Source of the DNA: Burkholderiaceae bacterium
GTDB taxonomy: Bacteria > Pseudomonadota > Gammaproteobacteria > Burkholderiales > Burkholderiaceae_C
Length of the DNA: 64,000 nucleotides
Direction: 5' to 3'
Assembly: GCA_913776825.1 (NCBI GenBank)
Contig: CAJYPV010000018.1
Location: 1 to 64,000, forward strand
Shown here: positions 38,639 through 47,997 of the stretch, piece by piece
Layout of the letters: each line of letters opens with the position of its first letter
How positions within the stretch are numbered: position 1 is the first letter of the stretch
Program-made: the position numbers and the translations under genes
The notes under the pieces: generated by a model
Databases searched by the model: none
Seen by the model: only the letters and a program-made list of their open reading frames with translations
Told to the model about the DNA's origin: nothing

Positions 38639-38724
38639 TGTCCCCCGCCGAGTTCAGACCTCTGGACTCGGCGTCGACCCTCTCGCTTGGCGACACCCTC
38701 CCTCTCCGCACATCAACGACCGAC

Positions 38725-39651
38725 CTATCGCCGCTTCTTGCCCGCTGCCGCTGGCGCATCCCAATAAGGCGGATCACCAAAGGTTTCCTTGAGAGACGCC
38801 ACCAACGCGCGCAACTTGGCCGACGTCCTGCGACTCTCCGGGTGGGCGACATAGATCGCTTCCTCCGGCACTCGGACGCCTACGTCGACCGCGCGAAGCG
38901 TCCCGTTCGCGACCTCCTTGCCGACGATGAAACTCGGCAGCAGCGCCAGTCCAAGACCCGCGAGCGCCGCCTCCTTCATCACATCGCCGTTGTTGACCCG
39001 CAGCGCGGCAGGCGGGCGCACGAATGAGCGGCCGCGGCGGTCCAGGAAGGACCAGTCGGCGGCGCCGCGATTCAGGTAATAGATCGCCTTGTGCGACGCC
39101 AGATCGACGAGCGACGCCGGCGTGCCCTGACGCTTGAGATAGGCCGGAGAGGCCACCAGCACCCGTTGGCTGCGGGCGAACCGGAACGCGACCAGGCGGG
39201 AATCCTCGATCACGCCATGACGGATCACCGCATCGAAGCCGTCCGCGGCGGCATCGACCCGTCGATCGTCCAGCTCCAGCGTCAGCGAGATGTCGGGGTG
39301 TTTGGCGAGGAACGGGCAGAGCGCCGGGCCCAGATGCATCCGCCCGAAAGTCACCGGCGCGGAAATGCGCAGCGGACCCTTGAGCGTGCCGCGGCGCTCG
39401 GCGATCTCGGCGGCGGCCTCGTTCACTTCGCCGACGATGCGTTGCGCCCGCTCCAGAAAGGCCGCGCCATCTTCGGTCAGGCTCAGTCGCCGCGTGGTGC
39501 GATGGAACAGCACGCCGCCGAGCGTGCGCTCCAGCTCGGTCAGCCGCTCGCTGAGCACCGATTTGGACAGACCCAAACGCCGCGCAGCCGCGCTGATCGA
39601 TTCCGACTCCGCGATGGCCAGAAAGCCCGCGATCCCATCCAGCTTGAGCAT
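38725..39651 (-). CDS. LysR-family transcriptional regulator
   Basis: A 308-residue regulator with an N-terminal winged helix-turn-helix (FLAIAESESISAAARRLGLSKSVLSERLTELERTLG, residues about 10-45) and a substrate-binding domain from about residue 90 (GPLRISAPVTFGRMHLGPAL). It looks like the large CrgA/DmlR-like group. It is divergent from the SDR gene, the usual geometry for LysR regulators and their targets. A T-N11-A inverted repeat lies between them. Confidence 0.92.
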   Translation of the reverse strand: MLKLDGIAGFLAIAESESISAAARRLGLSKSVLSERLTELERTLGGVLFHRTTRRLSLTEDGAAFLERAQRIVGEVNEAAAEIAERRGTLKGPLRISAPVTFGRMHLGPALCPFLAKHPDISLTLELDDRRVDAAADGFDAVIRHGVIEDSRLVAFRFARSQRVLVASPAYLKRQGTPASLVDLASHKAIYYLNRGAADWSFLDRRGRSFVRPPAALRVNNGDVMKEAALAGLGLALLPSFIVGKEVANGTLRAVDVGVRVPEEAIYVAHPESRRTSAKLRALVASLKETFGDPPYWDAPAAAGKKRR

Positions 39652-39737
39652 GGCGACACGTCCTCACGCAATGAGGTCGTAGCGTAGCGCAGGGCGCCGT
39701 CGGCAACGTCGCTGCGCCTCGATTGCGCACGTCAATT

Positions 39738-39754
39738 GTTCGACGAATCCGAAC
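39738..39754. promoter_or_regulatory. Candidate LysR-type binding site
   Basis: GTTCG-ACGAATC-CGAAC is a perfect 5-base inverted repeat with seven bases between. It contains T-N11-A, as expected for LysR-type regulators, and stands 87 bases from the LysR start and 95 bases from the SDR start. Confidence 0.6.
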
Positions 39755-39848
39755 GACAGTTCCTGAATCCGCCGGCTTCCGAAGGCGGTCGTGCGCGCCC
39801 ACACTGACTCCACCGATTCATTCATCCACGTCTCAACAGGAGTTCACC

Positions 39849-40616
39849 ATGGGCCATCGTCTCGAAGGAAAAGTCGCCGTCATCACCGGCGCCAGCTCTG
39901 GCATCGGTCATGCCACCGCCAAGTTGTTCGCCGCAGAAGGCGCCCGCCTCGTGGTCGGCGCGCGCCGCGCCGCCGAGCTGGACCGGTTGGTGACCGAGAT
40001 TCAGGCCGCCGGCGGACAAGCCGTGGCGCTCGCGGGGGACGTCCGCGACCAGGCCTATGCGCAGGCCTTGGTCGATCTCGCCGTTCAGCGCTTTGGTCGC
40101 CTGGACATCGCCTTCAACAACGCCGGCACGCTCGGCGAGACCGGGCCCAGCACCGAGGTCTCGCTGACCGGCTGGACCGATGCGCTGGCGATCAATCTGA
40201 CCGGCGCCTTCGTCGGCGCCCAGGCGCAGATTGCGCAGATGCTCAAGAACGGCGGCGGCTCGGTGCTGTTCACCTCGACCTTCGTGGGCTACACCAGCGC
40301 GTTCCCGGGCGTGGCGGCTTATGCGGCGAGCAAGTCGGGCTTGATCGGCCTGACCCAGGCGCTCGCGGCGGAGTTCGGTCCGCGCGGCATCCGCGTGAAT
40401 GCCGTGTTGCCCGGCGCGGTCGACACCGACATGTACCGCGACATGAACGACACGCCCGAATCCCAGGCCTTCGTGACGCAGCTCCATGCGCTGAAGCGCG
40501 TCGCGACGCCCGATGAGCTGGCGCGGGCCGTGTTGTTCTATGCGTCGGACGACGCCTCGTTCATCACCGGCACGGCCCCGCTGATCGATGGCGGGCTGTC
40601 GATCACCCGCACCTGA
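39849..40616 (+). CDS. Short-chain dehydrogenase/reductase
   Basis: A 255-residue classical SDR. The NAD(P)-binding motif is TGASSGIG (near residue 14), NNAG near 90, the catalytic Ser at TSTF, and YAASK with the Tyr/Lys near 157-161. The substrate cannot be deduced. The ATG follows AGGAG. It is followed 25 bases later by an exported hydrolase gene, and it is divergent from the LysR gene, which probably regulates it. Confidence 0.93.
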   Translation: MGHRLEGKVAVITGASSGIGHATAKLFAAEGARLVVGARRAAELDRLVTEIQAAGGQAVALAGDVRDQAYAQALVDLAVQRFGRLDIAFNNAGTLGETGPSTEVSLTGWTDALAINLTGAFVGAQAQIAQMLKNGGGSVLFTSTFVGYTSAFPGVAAYAASKSGLIGLTQALAAEFGPRGIRVNAVLPGAVDTDMYRDMNDTPESQAFVTQLHALKRVATPDELARAVLFYASDDASFITGTAPLIDGGLSITRT

Positions 40617-40641
40617 ATGTCCCCACCGCAAGGAGAACCTC

Positions 40642-41580
40642 ATGATCACGATGAACACGACCCTGAAGCATCTCGTCGGCGCCAGCCTGTTGGCCGTGGC
40701 GGCCTTGACCACGGCGACGGCGGTGTCCGCGCAGCCGAAGCCGCTGCCGGCCACCTTCAAAACGCAGCGCATTGAATCCAATGGCATTCAGCTGCATGTC
40801 CGCGTGGGCGGGACCGGACCGGCCGTCGTCCTGATCCACGGCTTCGGCGACACCGGCGACATGTGGGGACCGCTCGCCACCGAGCTGGTGAAGAACCACC
40901 GCGTCGTGATCCCCGATCTGCGCGGCATCGGCCTGTCGGACAAGCCCGAGGACGGCTATGAGAAGAAGAACCAGGCCAAGGACATCCGCGGTTTGCTCGA
41001 CCGCCTGGGCATCGACCAGGCCGACATCGTCGGTCATGACATCGGCGTGATGGTGTCTTATGCCTATGCCGCCACCTATCCGACGAAGACCACCCGGCTG
41101 GTGGTGATGGACGCGCCGCCCCCCGGCATTCCGCCGTGGGACGAGGTGGTGCGCAATCCGCTGCTGTGGCATTTCGACTTCTACGGCAAGGACGTGCTGC
41201 GGCTGGTGGCGGGCCGCGAGCGCATCTTCCTGGACCGCTTCTACAACGACTTCGGCGGCGATCCGTCGAAGATCGATGAAGGCACGCGGGATCACTACGC
41301 GCAGCTGTATGCGCGGCCCGGTGCGATGAAGGGCGCGCTGTCGCAGTTCCGCGCCTTCCGGACCGACGCGAAGGACAACCTCGAGCTGATGAAGACCCGC
41401 CTCACCATGCCCGTGCTGGCCATCGGCGGCGAGAAATCCTTCGGCCCGCTGGAAGCCGTGGCCATGCGCCATGCCGCCACCGATGTCACCGAGTCGGTCA
41501 TTCCGCGCGCCGGCCACTGGCTGATGGAGGAAGAGCCCGAAGCCACGACGAAGGTGATCGTCGACTTCCTGTCAAAGTAA
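40642..41580 (+). CDS. Exported alpha/beta hydrolase, epoxide hydrolase/haloacetate dehalogenase-like
   Basis: A 312-residue protein with a signal peptide (about residues 1-29, ending AVSA-QP). The mature part is an alpha/beta hydrolase: oxyanion region HGFGDTGDMW, nucleophile elbow VGHDIGVMV with Asp rather than Ser, and catalytic His in RAGHWLMEE. An Asp nucleophile points to epoxide hydrolase or dehalogenase chemistry instead of ester cleavage. Most relatives are cytosolic; the signal peptide places this one in the periplasm or outside. AAGGAG precedes the ATG. Confidence 0.9.
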   Translation: MITMNTTLKHLVGASLLAVAALTTATAVSAQPKPLPATFKTQRIESNGIQLHVRVGGTGPAVVLIHGFGDTGDMWGPLATELVKNHRVVIPDLRGIGLSDKPEDGYEKKNQAKDIRGLLDRLGIDQADIVGHDIGVMVSYAYAATYPTKTTRLVVMDAPPPGIPPWDEVVRNPLLWHFDFYGKDVLRLVAGRERIFLDRFYNDFGGDPSKIDEGTRDHYAQLYARPGAMKGALSQFRAFRTDAKDNLELMKTRLTMPVLAIGGEKSFGPLEAVAMRHAATDVTESVIPRAGHWLMEEEPEATTKVIVDFLSK

Positions 41581-41582
41581 GA

Positions 41583-41660
41583 CCGTCGACCAAGACATCG
41601 GCACGTTGACGCGCTGGCACGTCGACAGGTCGACACCGTTGACACGCTGACACGTTGATC
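41583..41660. repeat. Degenerate short tandem repeats between hydrolase and SDR genes
   Basis: The gap contains six or more variants of an 8-10 base unit close to cacgttgac (for example gcacgttgac, gcacgtcgac, ggtcgac, accgttgac, acgctgac, acgttgat). Copies are direct, not inverted. The meaning is unclear; it may be replication slippage or a set of regulator half-sites. Confidence 0.6.
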
Positions 41661-41676
41661 TCCAAGGAGCATTCAC

Positions 41677-42468
41677 ATGGATCTGCAACTTCAAGGCAAG
41701 CTCGCGCTGGTGAGCGGCAGCACCGCCGGCATCGGCCTGGCCATCGCGCACACCCTCGCCCGGGAGGGCGCCCGGGTGATCGTCAACGGACGCACGCAGG
41801 CGGCCGTCGACGCGACCGTCGAGCGCCTGCGCGCGGAGACGGGAGGACCGGTCGAGGGCTTCGCGGGCGACCTCAGCACCGCTGCGGCGGCTGAAGAGGT
41901 CGTTCGCCGTCATCCCGGCATCGACATCCTGGTCAACAACCTCGGCATCTTCGAGCCCAAGGACTTCGAGGACATTCCGGATGAGGACTGGATGCGCTTC
42001 TTCGAGGTGAATGTCCTGAGCGGGGTCCGGCTGGCGCGTCTCGTGCTGCCGGCGATGAAGCGATCGAACTGGGGCCGCATTCTGTTCATCTCCAGCGAGA
42101 GCGCGCTGCAGATCCCGACCGAGATGATTCATTACGGCGTGAGCAAGACCGCGCAGATCGCGGTCGCGCGTGGGCTGGCGGAATCGGTCGCGGGCACCGG
42201 GATCACGGTCAACAGCGTGCTGCCGGGCCCGACGACCTCGCGCGGCGTGGGCGACTTCGTGCAGGACATGGCCCGCGCCAACGGCAAGCGCTTCGAGCAG
42301 GTCGAGGCGGAGTTCTTCGAGACCGTGCGGCCGACCTCGCTCATCAAGCGCTTCGCGACACCGCAGGAGACGGCGTCACTGGTGGCTTATCTGGCGAGCC
42401 CGCTGGCCTCGGCCACCACCGGCGCGGCGTTGCGGGTCGATGGTGGGGTGGTGAAGAGCGCGTTTTAA
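41677..42468 (+). CDS. Short-chain dehydrogenase/reductase, second of the cluster
   Basis: A 263-residue classical SDR with SGSTAGIGLAIA as the cofactor loop, NNLG (in place of NNAG) near residue 88, ISSESA and YGVSK as catalytic Ser and Tyr/Lys. It resembles the group of 3-oxoacyl-ACP reductase-like SDRs with a conserved VNSVLPGPT motif. The ATG follows AAGGAG. It is only distantly like the other SDR of this set, so the two are not recent duplicates. It probably belongs to the LysR-controlled unit. Confidence 0.9.
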   Translation: MDLQLQGKLALVSGSTAGIGLAIAHTLAREGARVIVNGRTQAAVDATVERLRAETGGPVEGFAGDLSTAAAAEEVVRRHPGIDILVNNLGIFEPKDFEDIPDEDWMRFFEVNVLSGVRLARLVLPAMKRSNWGRILFISSESALQIPTEMIHYGVSKTAQIAVARGLAESVAGTGITVNSVLPGPTTSRGVGDFVQDMARANGKRFEQVEAEFFETVRPTSLIKRFATPQETASLVAYLASPLASATTGAALRVDGGVVKSAF

Positions 42469-42538
42469 GGTCGCGAGGCGCTGGAGGCGCGGGATGGGCA
42501 GGCGGGACGGGCGCGCCTCAGCCGTCAGCCCTCAGCCT

Positions 42539-43366
42539 TCAGACCGCCACCGGCGCCTTGATGGGCGGATGGTGCTCATAGCCTTGCAGCTCGAAGTCCT
42601 CCAGCTCGTACTCGAAGATCGAGGCCGGCCGGCGCTTGATGTGCATGGTCGGATAGGCGAAGGGCTCGCGGCTGAGCTGCGTTTCCACTTGCTCGAAGTG
42701 ATTCGTGTAGAGGTGGCAGTCGCCGCCCGTCCAGATGAAGTCACCCAGGCCCAGGTCGCATTGCTGGGCCAGCATCTGCGTCAGCAAGGCGTAGCTGGCG
42801 ATGTTGAAGGGCACGCCGAGGAAGATGTCGGCGCTGCGCTGATACAGCTGGCAGGACAGCTTGCCGTCCGCCACGTAGAACTGGAAAAACGCATGGCACG
42901 GCATCAGCGCCATGCGATCCAGATCCGCCACATTCCATGCCGACACGATGATCCGCCGCGAGTCCGGATTGGACTTGAGCTGCTGCACCACCTGCGCGAT
43001 CTGATCGATGTGGCCACCGTCCGGCGTCGGCCAGTTGCGCCATTGCACGCCGTAGACCGGACCCAGGTCGCCGTCCTCGCGCGCCCATTCATTCCAGATG
43101 GTGCAGCCGCGCTCCTGCAGCCATCTCACGTTCGAGTCGCCACGCAGGAACCACAGCAGCTCCAGGATGATCGACTTCAGGTGCACCTTCTTGGTCGTCA
43201 CCAGCGGGAAGCCTTCATTCAGATCGAAACGCATCTGATGGCCGAAGACGCTGCGCGTGCCGGTGCCGGTGCGGTCACCCTTGGCCACGCCATGCTCATA
43301 GACATGGCGCATGAAATCTTCGTACTGGCGGCGCACCGGGCGCAGGGGCGTGGCAAGGTCGGTCAT
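42539..43366 (-). CDS. thyA: Thymidylate synthase
   Basis: A 275-residue ThyA that makes dTMP from dUMP and methylene-THF. The active-site Cys lies in [13 protein letters not shown] near residue 160, and [36 protein letters not shown] and NVADLDRM are typical. The ATG giving MTDLATP is used; an earlier in-frame start adds eight residues. It makes the dihydrofolate that FolA recycles. The folA gene lies about 8 kb downstream on the same strand, not next to it. Confidence 0.97.
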   Translation of the reverse strand: MTDLATPLRPVRRQYEDFMRHVYEHGVAKGDRTGTGTRSVFGHQMRFDLNEGFPLVTTKKVHLKSIILELLWFLRGDSNVRWLQERGCTIWNEWAREDGDLGPVYGVQWRNWPTPDGGHIDQIAQVVQQLKSNPDSRRIIVSAWNVADLDRMALMPCHAFFQFYVADGKLSCQLYQRSADIFLGVPFNIASYALLTQMLAQQCDLGLGDFIWTGGDCHLYTNHFEQVETQLSREPFAYPTMHIKRRPASIFEYELEDFELQGYEHHPPIKAPVAV

Positions 43367-43540
43367 GGGGGCGGATTCTAGGTCGGCCACAAAGCCCGCC
43401 GACGCGCGCGGCTTCCAGCGGCGGGCGCTGCCCGCGCCGTTACTCGCGCCGTTACTCGCGCCGTCACCCGCACGGTGATCGGCGCTGTGGACGACGCTGT
43501 GGCCGACGCCGGCCCACGCAGCGTCATGGGAGGGAACGGC

Positions 43541-45484
43541 TCAATGCGTGAACTGCAGTGCGGCGAGCCGGGCATACAGACCGCCGCGGGCCACCAGCTC
43601 GGCATGTCGGCCTTGCTCGACGATCCGGCCATCCTCCAGCACCACGATGCGATCGGCCCGTTGCACCGTCGCCAGGCGGTGGGCGATGACCAGGGTGGTC
43701 CGGTCGCGCATCGCTTCGTCCAGGGCTTGCTGCACCAGGCGCTCGCTCTCCGCATCCAGCGCGCTGGTGGCTTCGTCCAACAGCAGCAGCGGGGCGTTTT
43801 GCAGCATCGCGCGGGCGATGGCGATCCGCTGGCGCTGGCCGCCGGACAGGCGCACCCCGCGCTCGCCCAGGAAGCTGTCGTAGCCCTGCGGCAACTGCTC
43901 GATGAACTCATGCGCATGCGCGGCCCGGGCGGCGGCGATGACCTCGTCACGGCTCGCGTCGGGACGGCCGTAGCGGATGTTGTCCAGGGCACTCGCGGAG
44001 AAAATGACGCTCTGCTGCGGCACCAGCGCCATGCGGGCGCGCAGATCCGCCAGGCGCAGGCGATCGACCGGCACGCCATCCAGCTCGATGCGCCCTTGCT
44101 GCACGTCATAGAAGCGCTGCAGCAGTTGCAGCACCGTGCTCTTGCCGGCGCCGCTGGGGCCGACCAGCGCCACGGTTTCGCCGGGGGCGATGTCCAGGTC
44201 GAACTGCGCCAGCGCCGCGCGATCCGGACGCGATGGGTAATGGAATCCCACCTGATGGAACACCACCCGCGCCGGGCCCTGACGCGCGGGCGCGGGCATC
44301 GGCTCGACCGGGTCGGCCACCGGCGACCGGGCGGCCAGCAGCTCCATCAAACGCTCGGTGGCGCCCGCAGCGCGCAGCAGCTCGCCCCAGACCTCGGCCA
44401 GCACGGCCACCGACGACACCAGCAAGATCACATACACCACGGTCTGGCCCAGATGCCCGGCGCTGATGCGTCCGGCCATCACCGCCTGCGTGCCTTGATA
44501 CAAGCCCCACAGCAGGGCGCCGAAGGTGGCGGTGATGATGAACGCCACCAGCAGGGCGCGCACGCGGGTGCGTTTGCGGGCGGTGTCGAAGGCGGCTTCG
44601 CTGGCCTCCTGGAAGCGCTGGGCCTCACGCGATTCCTGCGCATGGGACTGCACGACGGTGACCGCGTTGAGCATCTCGGCGGCGATGGCGCTGGTGTCGG
44701 CCACCCGATCCTGGCTGGCGCGGGACAAGCGCCGCACGCGGCGGCCGAAGAACAGCGCCGGCATCACCACCAGCACCAGGATGCCCATCACCTGGGTCAT
44801 CACCCAGGGATTGGTCGCGATCAGCAAAGCGATCGCGCCCACGCCCATGATCATGTTGCGCAGGCCCATCGACAGGCTGGAGCCGACGATGCTCTGGATC
44901 ACCGTGGTGTCGGTGGTGATCCGACTGATGACTTCGCCAGTCTGCGTGGTCTCGAAGAATTCGGGGCTCTGGCGCAGCACATGGCTGTAGACCGCGGTGC
45001 GCAGATCCGCGCTGACCCGCTCGCCCAGCCAGCTCACCGCATAGAACCGCAGCGCTGAAAAAAGACCCAGCGCCGCGCCGGTGGCGAACAGCCAGAGGAA
45101 GTGCTCGCGCAAGGCCATCATCCGTTCACCGGGGTCGGCGGCGATCAAGCCCTGATCGATCAACTGCCGCAGCGCGATGGGGAACACCAGCGTCGCCACC
45201 GCCGCCATCACCAGGAACACCACCGCCGAGGCGATCCGCCAGCGGTACGGCCGCAGGAAGGGCCAGAGCGCCGGCCACATGGCGCGCAGCGCAGGGCGGT
45301 TGTCGGCGCCGCCCGCTGTGTTGCTGGATGTGGCGCTGGACGTGGCGCCGGACGTGCCGCCCGCCGCGCCTCGCGCGGGCGTGGCGGCGCGGCGGGGATC
45401 GACCGGCGCGTTCGTGGCGTCGGAAGCGCTCGACGTCACGGAATGGGAGGGGCCAGGGGAGGTGGTCGGGGGCAGGGCGGACAT
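43541..45484 (-). CDS. MsbA-like ABC exporter (fused membrane and ATPase domains)
   Basis: A 647-residue half-transporter. After a Ser/Thr/Ala-rich N-terminal tail (about 60 residues), six membrane helices span about 75-380. The ATPase has GPSGAGKST, the Q-loop, LSGGQRQRIAIARAM and LLLLDEATSALD. It resembles the MsbA/LmrA-like group (ABCB-type) with GEVISRITTDTTVIQSIVGSS in the coupling region. The substrate, perhaps lipid or drug, is unknown. A start at 45544 would add 20 residues. It is divergent from the marR efflux operon, a possible shared control region. Confidence 0.9.
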   Translation of the reverse strand: MSALPPTTSPGPSHSVTSSASDATNAPVDPRRAATPARGAAGGTSGATSSATSSNTAGGADNRPALRAMWPALWPFLRPYRWRIASAVVFLVMAAVATLVFPIALRQLIDQGLIAADPGERMMALREHFLWLFATGAALGLFSALRFYAVSWLGERVSADLRTAVYSHVLRQSPEFFETTQTGEVISRITTDTTVIQSIVGSSLSMGLRNMIMGVGAIALLIATNPWVMTQVMGILVLVVMPALFFGRRVRRLSRASQDRVADTSAIAAEMLNAVTVVQSHAQESREAQRFQEASEAAFDTARKRTRVRALLVAFIITATFGALLWGLYQGTQAVMAGRISAGHLGQTVVYVILLVSSVAVLAEVWGELLRAAGATERLMELLAARSPVADPVEPMPAPARQGPARVVFHQVGFHYPSRPDRAALAQFDLDIAPGETVALVGPSGAGKSTVLQLLQRFYDVQQGRIELDGVPVDRLRLADLRARMALVPQQSVIFSASALDNIRYGRPDASRDEVIAAARAAHAHEFIEQLPQGYDSFLGERGVRLSGGQRQRIAIARAMLQNAPLLLLDEATSALDAESERLVQQALDEAMRDRTTLVIAHRLATVQRADRIVVLEDGRIVEQGRHAELVARGGLYARLAALQFTH

Positions 45485-45635
45485 CGCGGCAGTGTAGGGC
45501 GGCACGGGCCCCCGGCCGGTGACGACGCGCGTCTGCGCCGACATGCATCAAGGGCCGCAGCGGCTGCGCCGGAGCGCCCGAATCAAAGCCCCTTCATTCA
45601 GCAGGCCTATGGATGCAGTCATTGGTATGGCAATC

Positions 45636-45649
45636 ATTGCCTAAGCAAT
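45636..45649. promoter_or_regulatory. Candidate MarR operator
   Basis: ATTGC-CTAA-GCAAT is a perfect 5-base inverted repeat in the AT-rich part of the gap before marR, about 130 bases from the start codon. A -35-like TTGGTA lies just upstream. Position and form fit autoregulation by the MarR protein. Confidence 0.55.
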
Positions 45650-45763
45650 AATCGCCCAGACTTTTCCGAAGGCCCTTGCTGAAAAAGCGATGCCATGGCG
45701 GTCGAACCGGCTTCCTCCGAGGTCTGGTGGACCCAGTGCCGTGACCGCCGATCAGCCCTCTGG

Positions 45764-46297
45764 ATGACTGCCATGACCCACAAGCTGCCTCCCATCGCCG
45801 AGTTCTACAGCGCCGACAACTTCCAGTGCGAGCCCAGCCTGGGCTGGATGCTGCGCCAGATCAAGCAGTCCATGGTCTGCCAGGCGGACAAGCTGCTTGG
45901 CAAGCATGACCTGACCCATGCGCAATGGGCGCCGATGTTGCGTCTGCGCTTCCATGGATCGATGTCCAGTGCCGCGCTGGCCCGCGAGCTGGCGATGGAC
46001 GGCGGCGCGATGACCCGCCTGCTGGACCGGCTGGAAGCCAAGGGCCTGGTGCAGCGCGAGCGCTCGGTGGAGGACCGCCGCGTGGTGATGGTGTCGCTGT
46101 CCGAGGCCGGCCGCAGTGCGATGGCGGCGGCGCCCGGCGTGCTGTCCCAGGTCTTTAATGCGCATCTCGCGGGCTTCACCGATCAGGAGTTCCGCACCCT
46201 GGTCGACCTGCTGCAGCGCATGGTCGCCAACGGCCACGCCATCCGCGACGCCGGGCTGGCGTCGGAGACCTCCTCGCTGAACGACAAGGACGAGTGA
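45764..46297 (+). CDS. MarR-family transcriptional regulator
   Basis: A 177-residue winged-helix regulator. The DNA-binding part covers about residues 50-115, with MSSAALARELAMDGGAMTRLLDRLEAKGLVQRERSVEDRRVVMVSL, in which DRR is the conserved wing motif. It precedes an outer membrane channel, EmrA and EmrB genes on the same strand, as EmrR-type regulators do, and most likely represses them until a phenolic or other toxic ligand binds. Other ATGs at 45695 and 45773 are possible. Confidence 0.9.
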   Translation: MTAMTHKLPPIAEFYSADNFQCEPSLGWMLRQIKQSMVCQADKLLGKHDLTHAQWAPMLRLRFHGSMSSAALARELAMDGGAMTRLLDRLEAKGLVQRERSVEDRRVVMVSLSEAGRSAMAAAPGVLSQVFNAHLAGFTDQEFRTLVDLLQRMVANGHAIRDAGLASETSSLNDKDE

Positions 46298-46424
46298 TCT
46301 CGTCACTTGATTCGCTCGCGCCGCTCGACTCGCGCCGTCCACGTTTCTCACCTTCTTTCTGTCTTCGCTCCCCTGACCGCGCCGATGTCGGCGCCCCAAC
46401 AAGAACAATTTGCAGGACCTGATC

Positions 46425-47927
46425 ATGACTTCCCGACTTCTTCATCGCACGACGCTCGCGCTGGCCATGGGTGCCGCCTTGCTGATGGTGCTGACCGGCT
46501 GCGCGCCGATGCCTCATCTGGCCAACCCCGCCCAGCCGCTGGATGCCGATGCCGCCCGGCTCGGTTTGAGCGCCGCTGATGGTCAGGCGCTGGAGGCGCA
46601 GTGGTGGACCCGCTTCGGCGATCCGCAGCTGAATGCGCTGGTGGACCAGGCGATCGCCCAATCGCCCAACCTGGCGCTGGCGCGAGCGCGCATTGCCCGC
46701 GCCGCGGCGCTGACCGAGAACGCCGAAGCCGCGCAGCGCCCGAGCGCCAGCCTGTCCGCCGACGTGACCCGGCAGCGCTTCTCCGAGCACGGCATCTACC
46801 CGCCGCCGCTGGCGGGCAGCGCGCAGACGCTGGCCAACATCCAGGCCGGTCTGAGCTATGAATTCGATTTCTTCGGTCGCCATGAAGCCGCGCTGCAGTC
46901 CGCTCTGGGCCAGCGCCGTGCCGCCGAGGCCGATGCCGCCGCCGCCCGCCTGAGCGTGTCCAACGCCGTGGCCAAGGCTTATGTCGCGCTGGCCCGCAGC
47001 CAGGCGCAAAGCCGTCTGCTGGAGCAGCAGAAGGGCTTGCGCGATCAAAGCCTGGATCTGGTGCGGCAGCGCAGCGCCGCCGGCCTGGACAACGGCCAGG
47101 ATCTGCGCGTCGCCGAAGCGCCGCTGCCGGACATCCAGCGCCAGCAGGTGGTGCTGCGGGAACAGCAGGCCCTGCTGCGTCACCAGATCGCCGCGCTGAC
47201 CGGACAAGGCCCCGCCGCCACCGAATCGCTGGAAGCCGCGCTGCCGGGCGTGATCGACTGGCAGCAGGCGCCGCATCTGGATCTGCTGGGCCGTCGTCCC
47301 GATCTCGCCGCCGCGCGTGCGCGGGTCGAGGCCAGCGCGCAGGATGTGCGCGCGGCCCGCACCCAGTTCTATCCGAGCGTCAGCCTGACGGCGTTCGTGG
47401 GCTTGAACTCGATCGGTCTGGATGAGCTGTTCAAGAGCGGCAGCCGCCAGTACGGCATCGGTCCGGCGCTGCATCTGCCGCTGTTCGACAGCGGTCGCCT
47501 GCGCGCCCAGCTCAAGGGCAGCGCGGCCGAGCAGGATGCCGCCATCGACACCTACAACGCCGCGATCCTGGATGCGGTGCGTGATGCCAGCGACCAGTTC
47601 ACCACCCTGCAATCCTTGCGCGAGCAGGGCGTGCAGCAGGCGGCGCTCGTTGCCAACGCGGACAGCCAGTTCACGCTCGCCAATCAGCGCTACCAGGCCG
47701 GTCTGATCAACCGCATTGCCGTGCTGAATGCCCACCAGAACCAGTTGCTGCAGCAGCGCGGCCAGATCGATCTGCAGGCCCTGACGGTCGATGCGCAGAT
47801 CAACCTGATGCGCGCGCTCGGCGGCGGTTATGCCGATCCGGCCGGCGCCGCCGCCCAGAGCGCCGCCAGCGCGCCGGCCGCAGCGATGGCGCCCTCGACC
47901 ACGCCAACGACGGGATCGCGCGGCTGA
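46425..47927 (+). CDS. Outer membrane efflux lipoprotein (NodT/OprM family)
   Basis: A 500-residue TolC-like channel. The signal peptide ends in a lipobox (LTGC near residue 26), so the mature protein is a lipoprotein. The OEP repeats include WWTRFGDPQLNALVDQAI, YEFDFFGRHEAAL and LGRRPDLAAARARVEA. The C-terminal 30 residues are Ala/Ser/Thr-rich. It forms, with EmrA and EmrB, a complete tripartite pump in one operon, whereas the E. coli EmrAB pump borrows TolC. Confidence 0.93.
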   Translation: MTSRLLHRTTLALAMGAALLMVLTGCAPMPHLANPAQPLDADAARLGLSAADGQALEAQWWTRFGDPQLNALVDQAIAQSPNLALARARIARAAALTENAEAAQRPSASLSADVTRQRFSEHGIYPPPLAGSAQTLANIQAGLSYEFDFFGRHEAALQSALGQRRAAEADAAAARLSVSNAVAKAYVALARSQAQSRLLEQQKGLRDQSLDLVRQRSAAGLDNGQDLRVAEAPLPDIQRQQVVLREQQALLRHQIAALTGQGPAATESLEAALPGVIDWQQAPHLDLLGRRPDLAAARARVEASAQDVRAARTQFYPSVSLTAFVGLNSIGLDELFKSGSRQYGIGPALHLPLFDSGRLRAQLKGSAAEQDAAIDTYNAAILDAVRDASDQFTTLQSLREQGVQQAALVANADSQFTLANQRYQAGLINRIAVLNAHQNQLLQQRGQIDLQALTVDAQINLMRALGGGYADPAGAAAQSAASAPAAAMAPSTTPTTGSRG

Positions 47928-47997
47928 CCCGACGGTCCACGCCCCGATCCGCTTCCTCCCCGAATCGATCCTCGACGCCAAATTTCCGAGCACCATC

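Noticed and set aside
38638..39027. 129-codon frame antisense to the LysR gene
   Set aside because: Most of it overlaps the LysR gene and there is no family match; kept only as a low-interest observation for its first codons.
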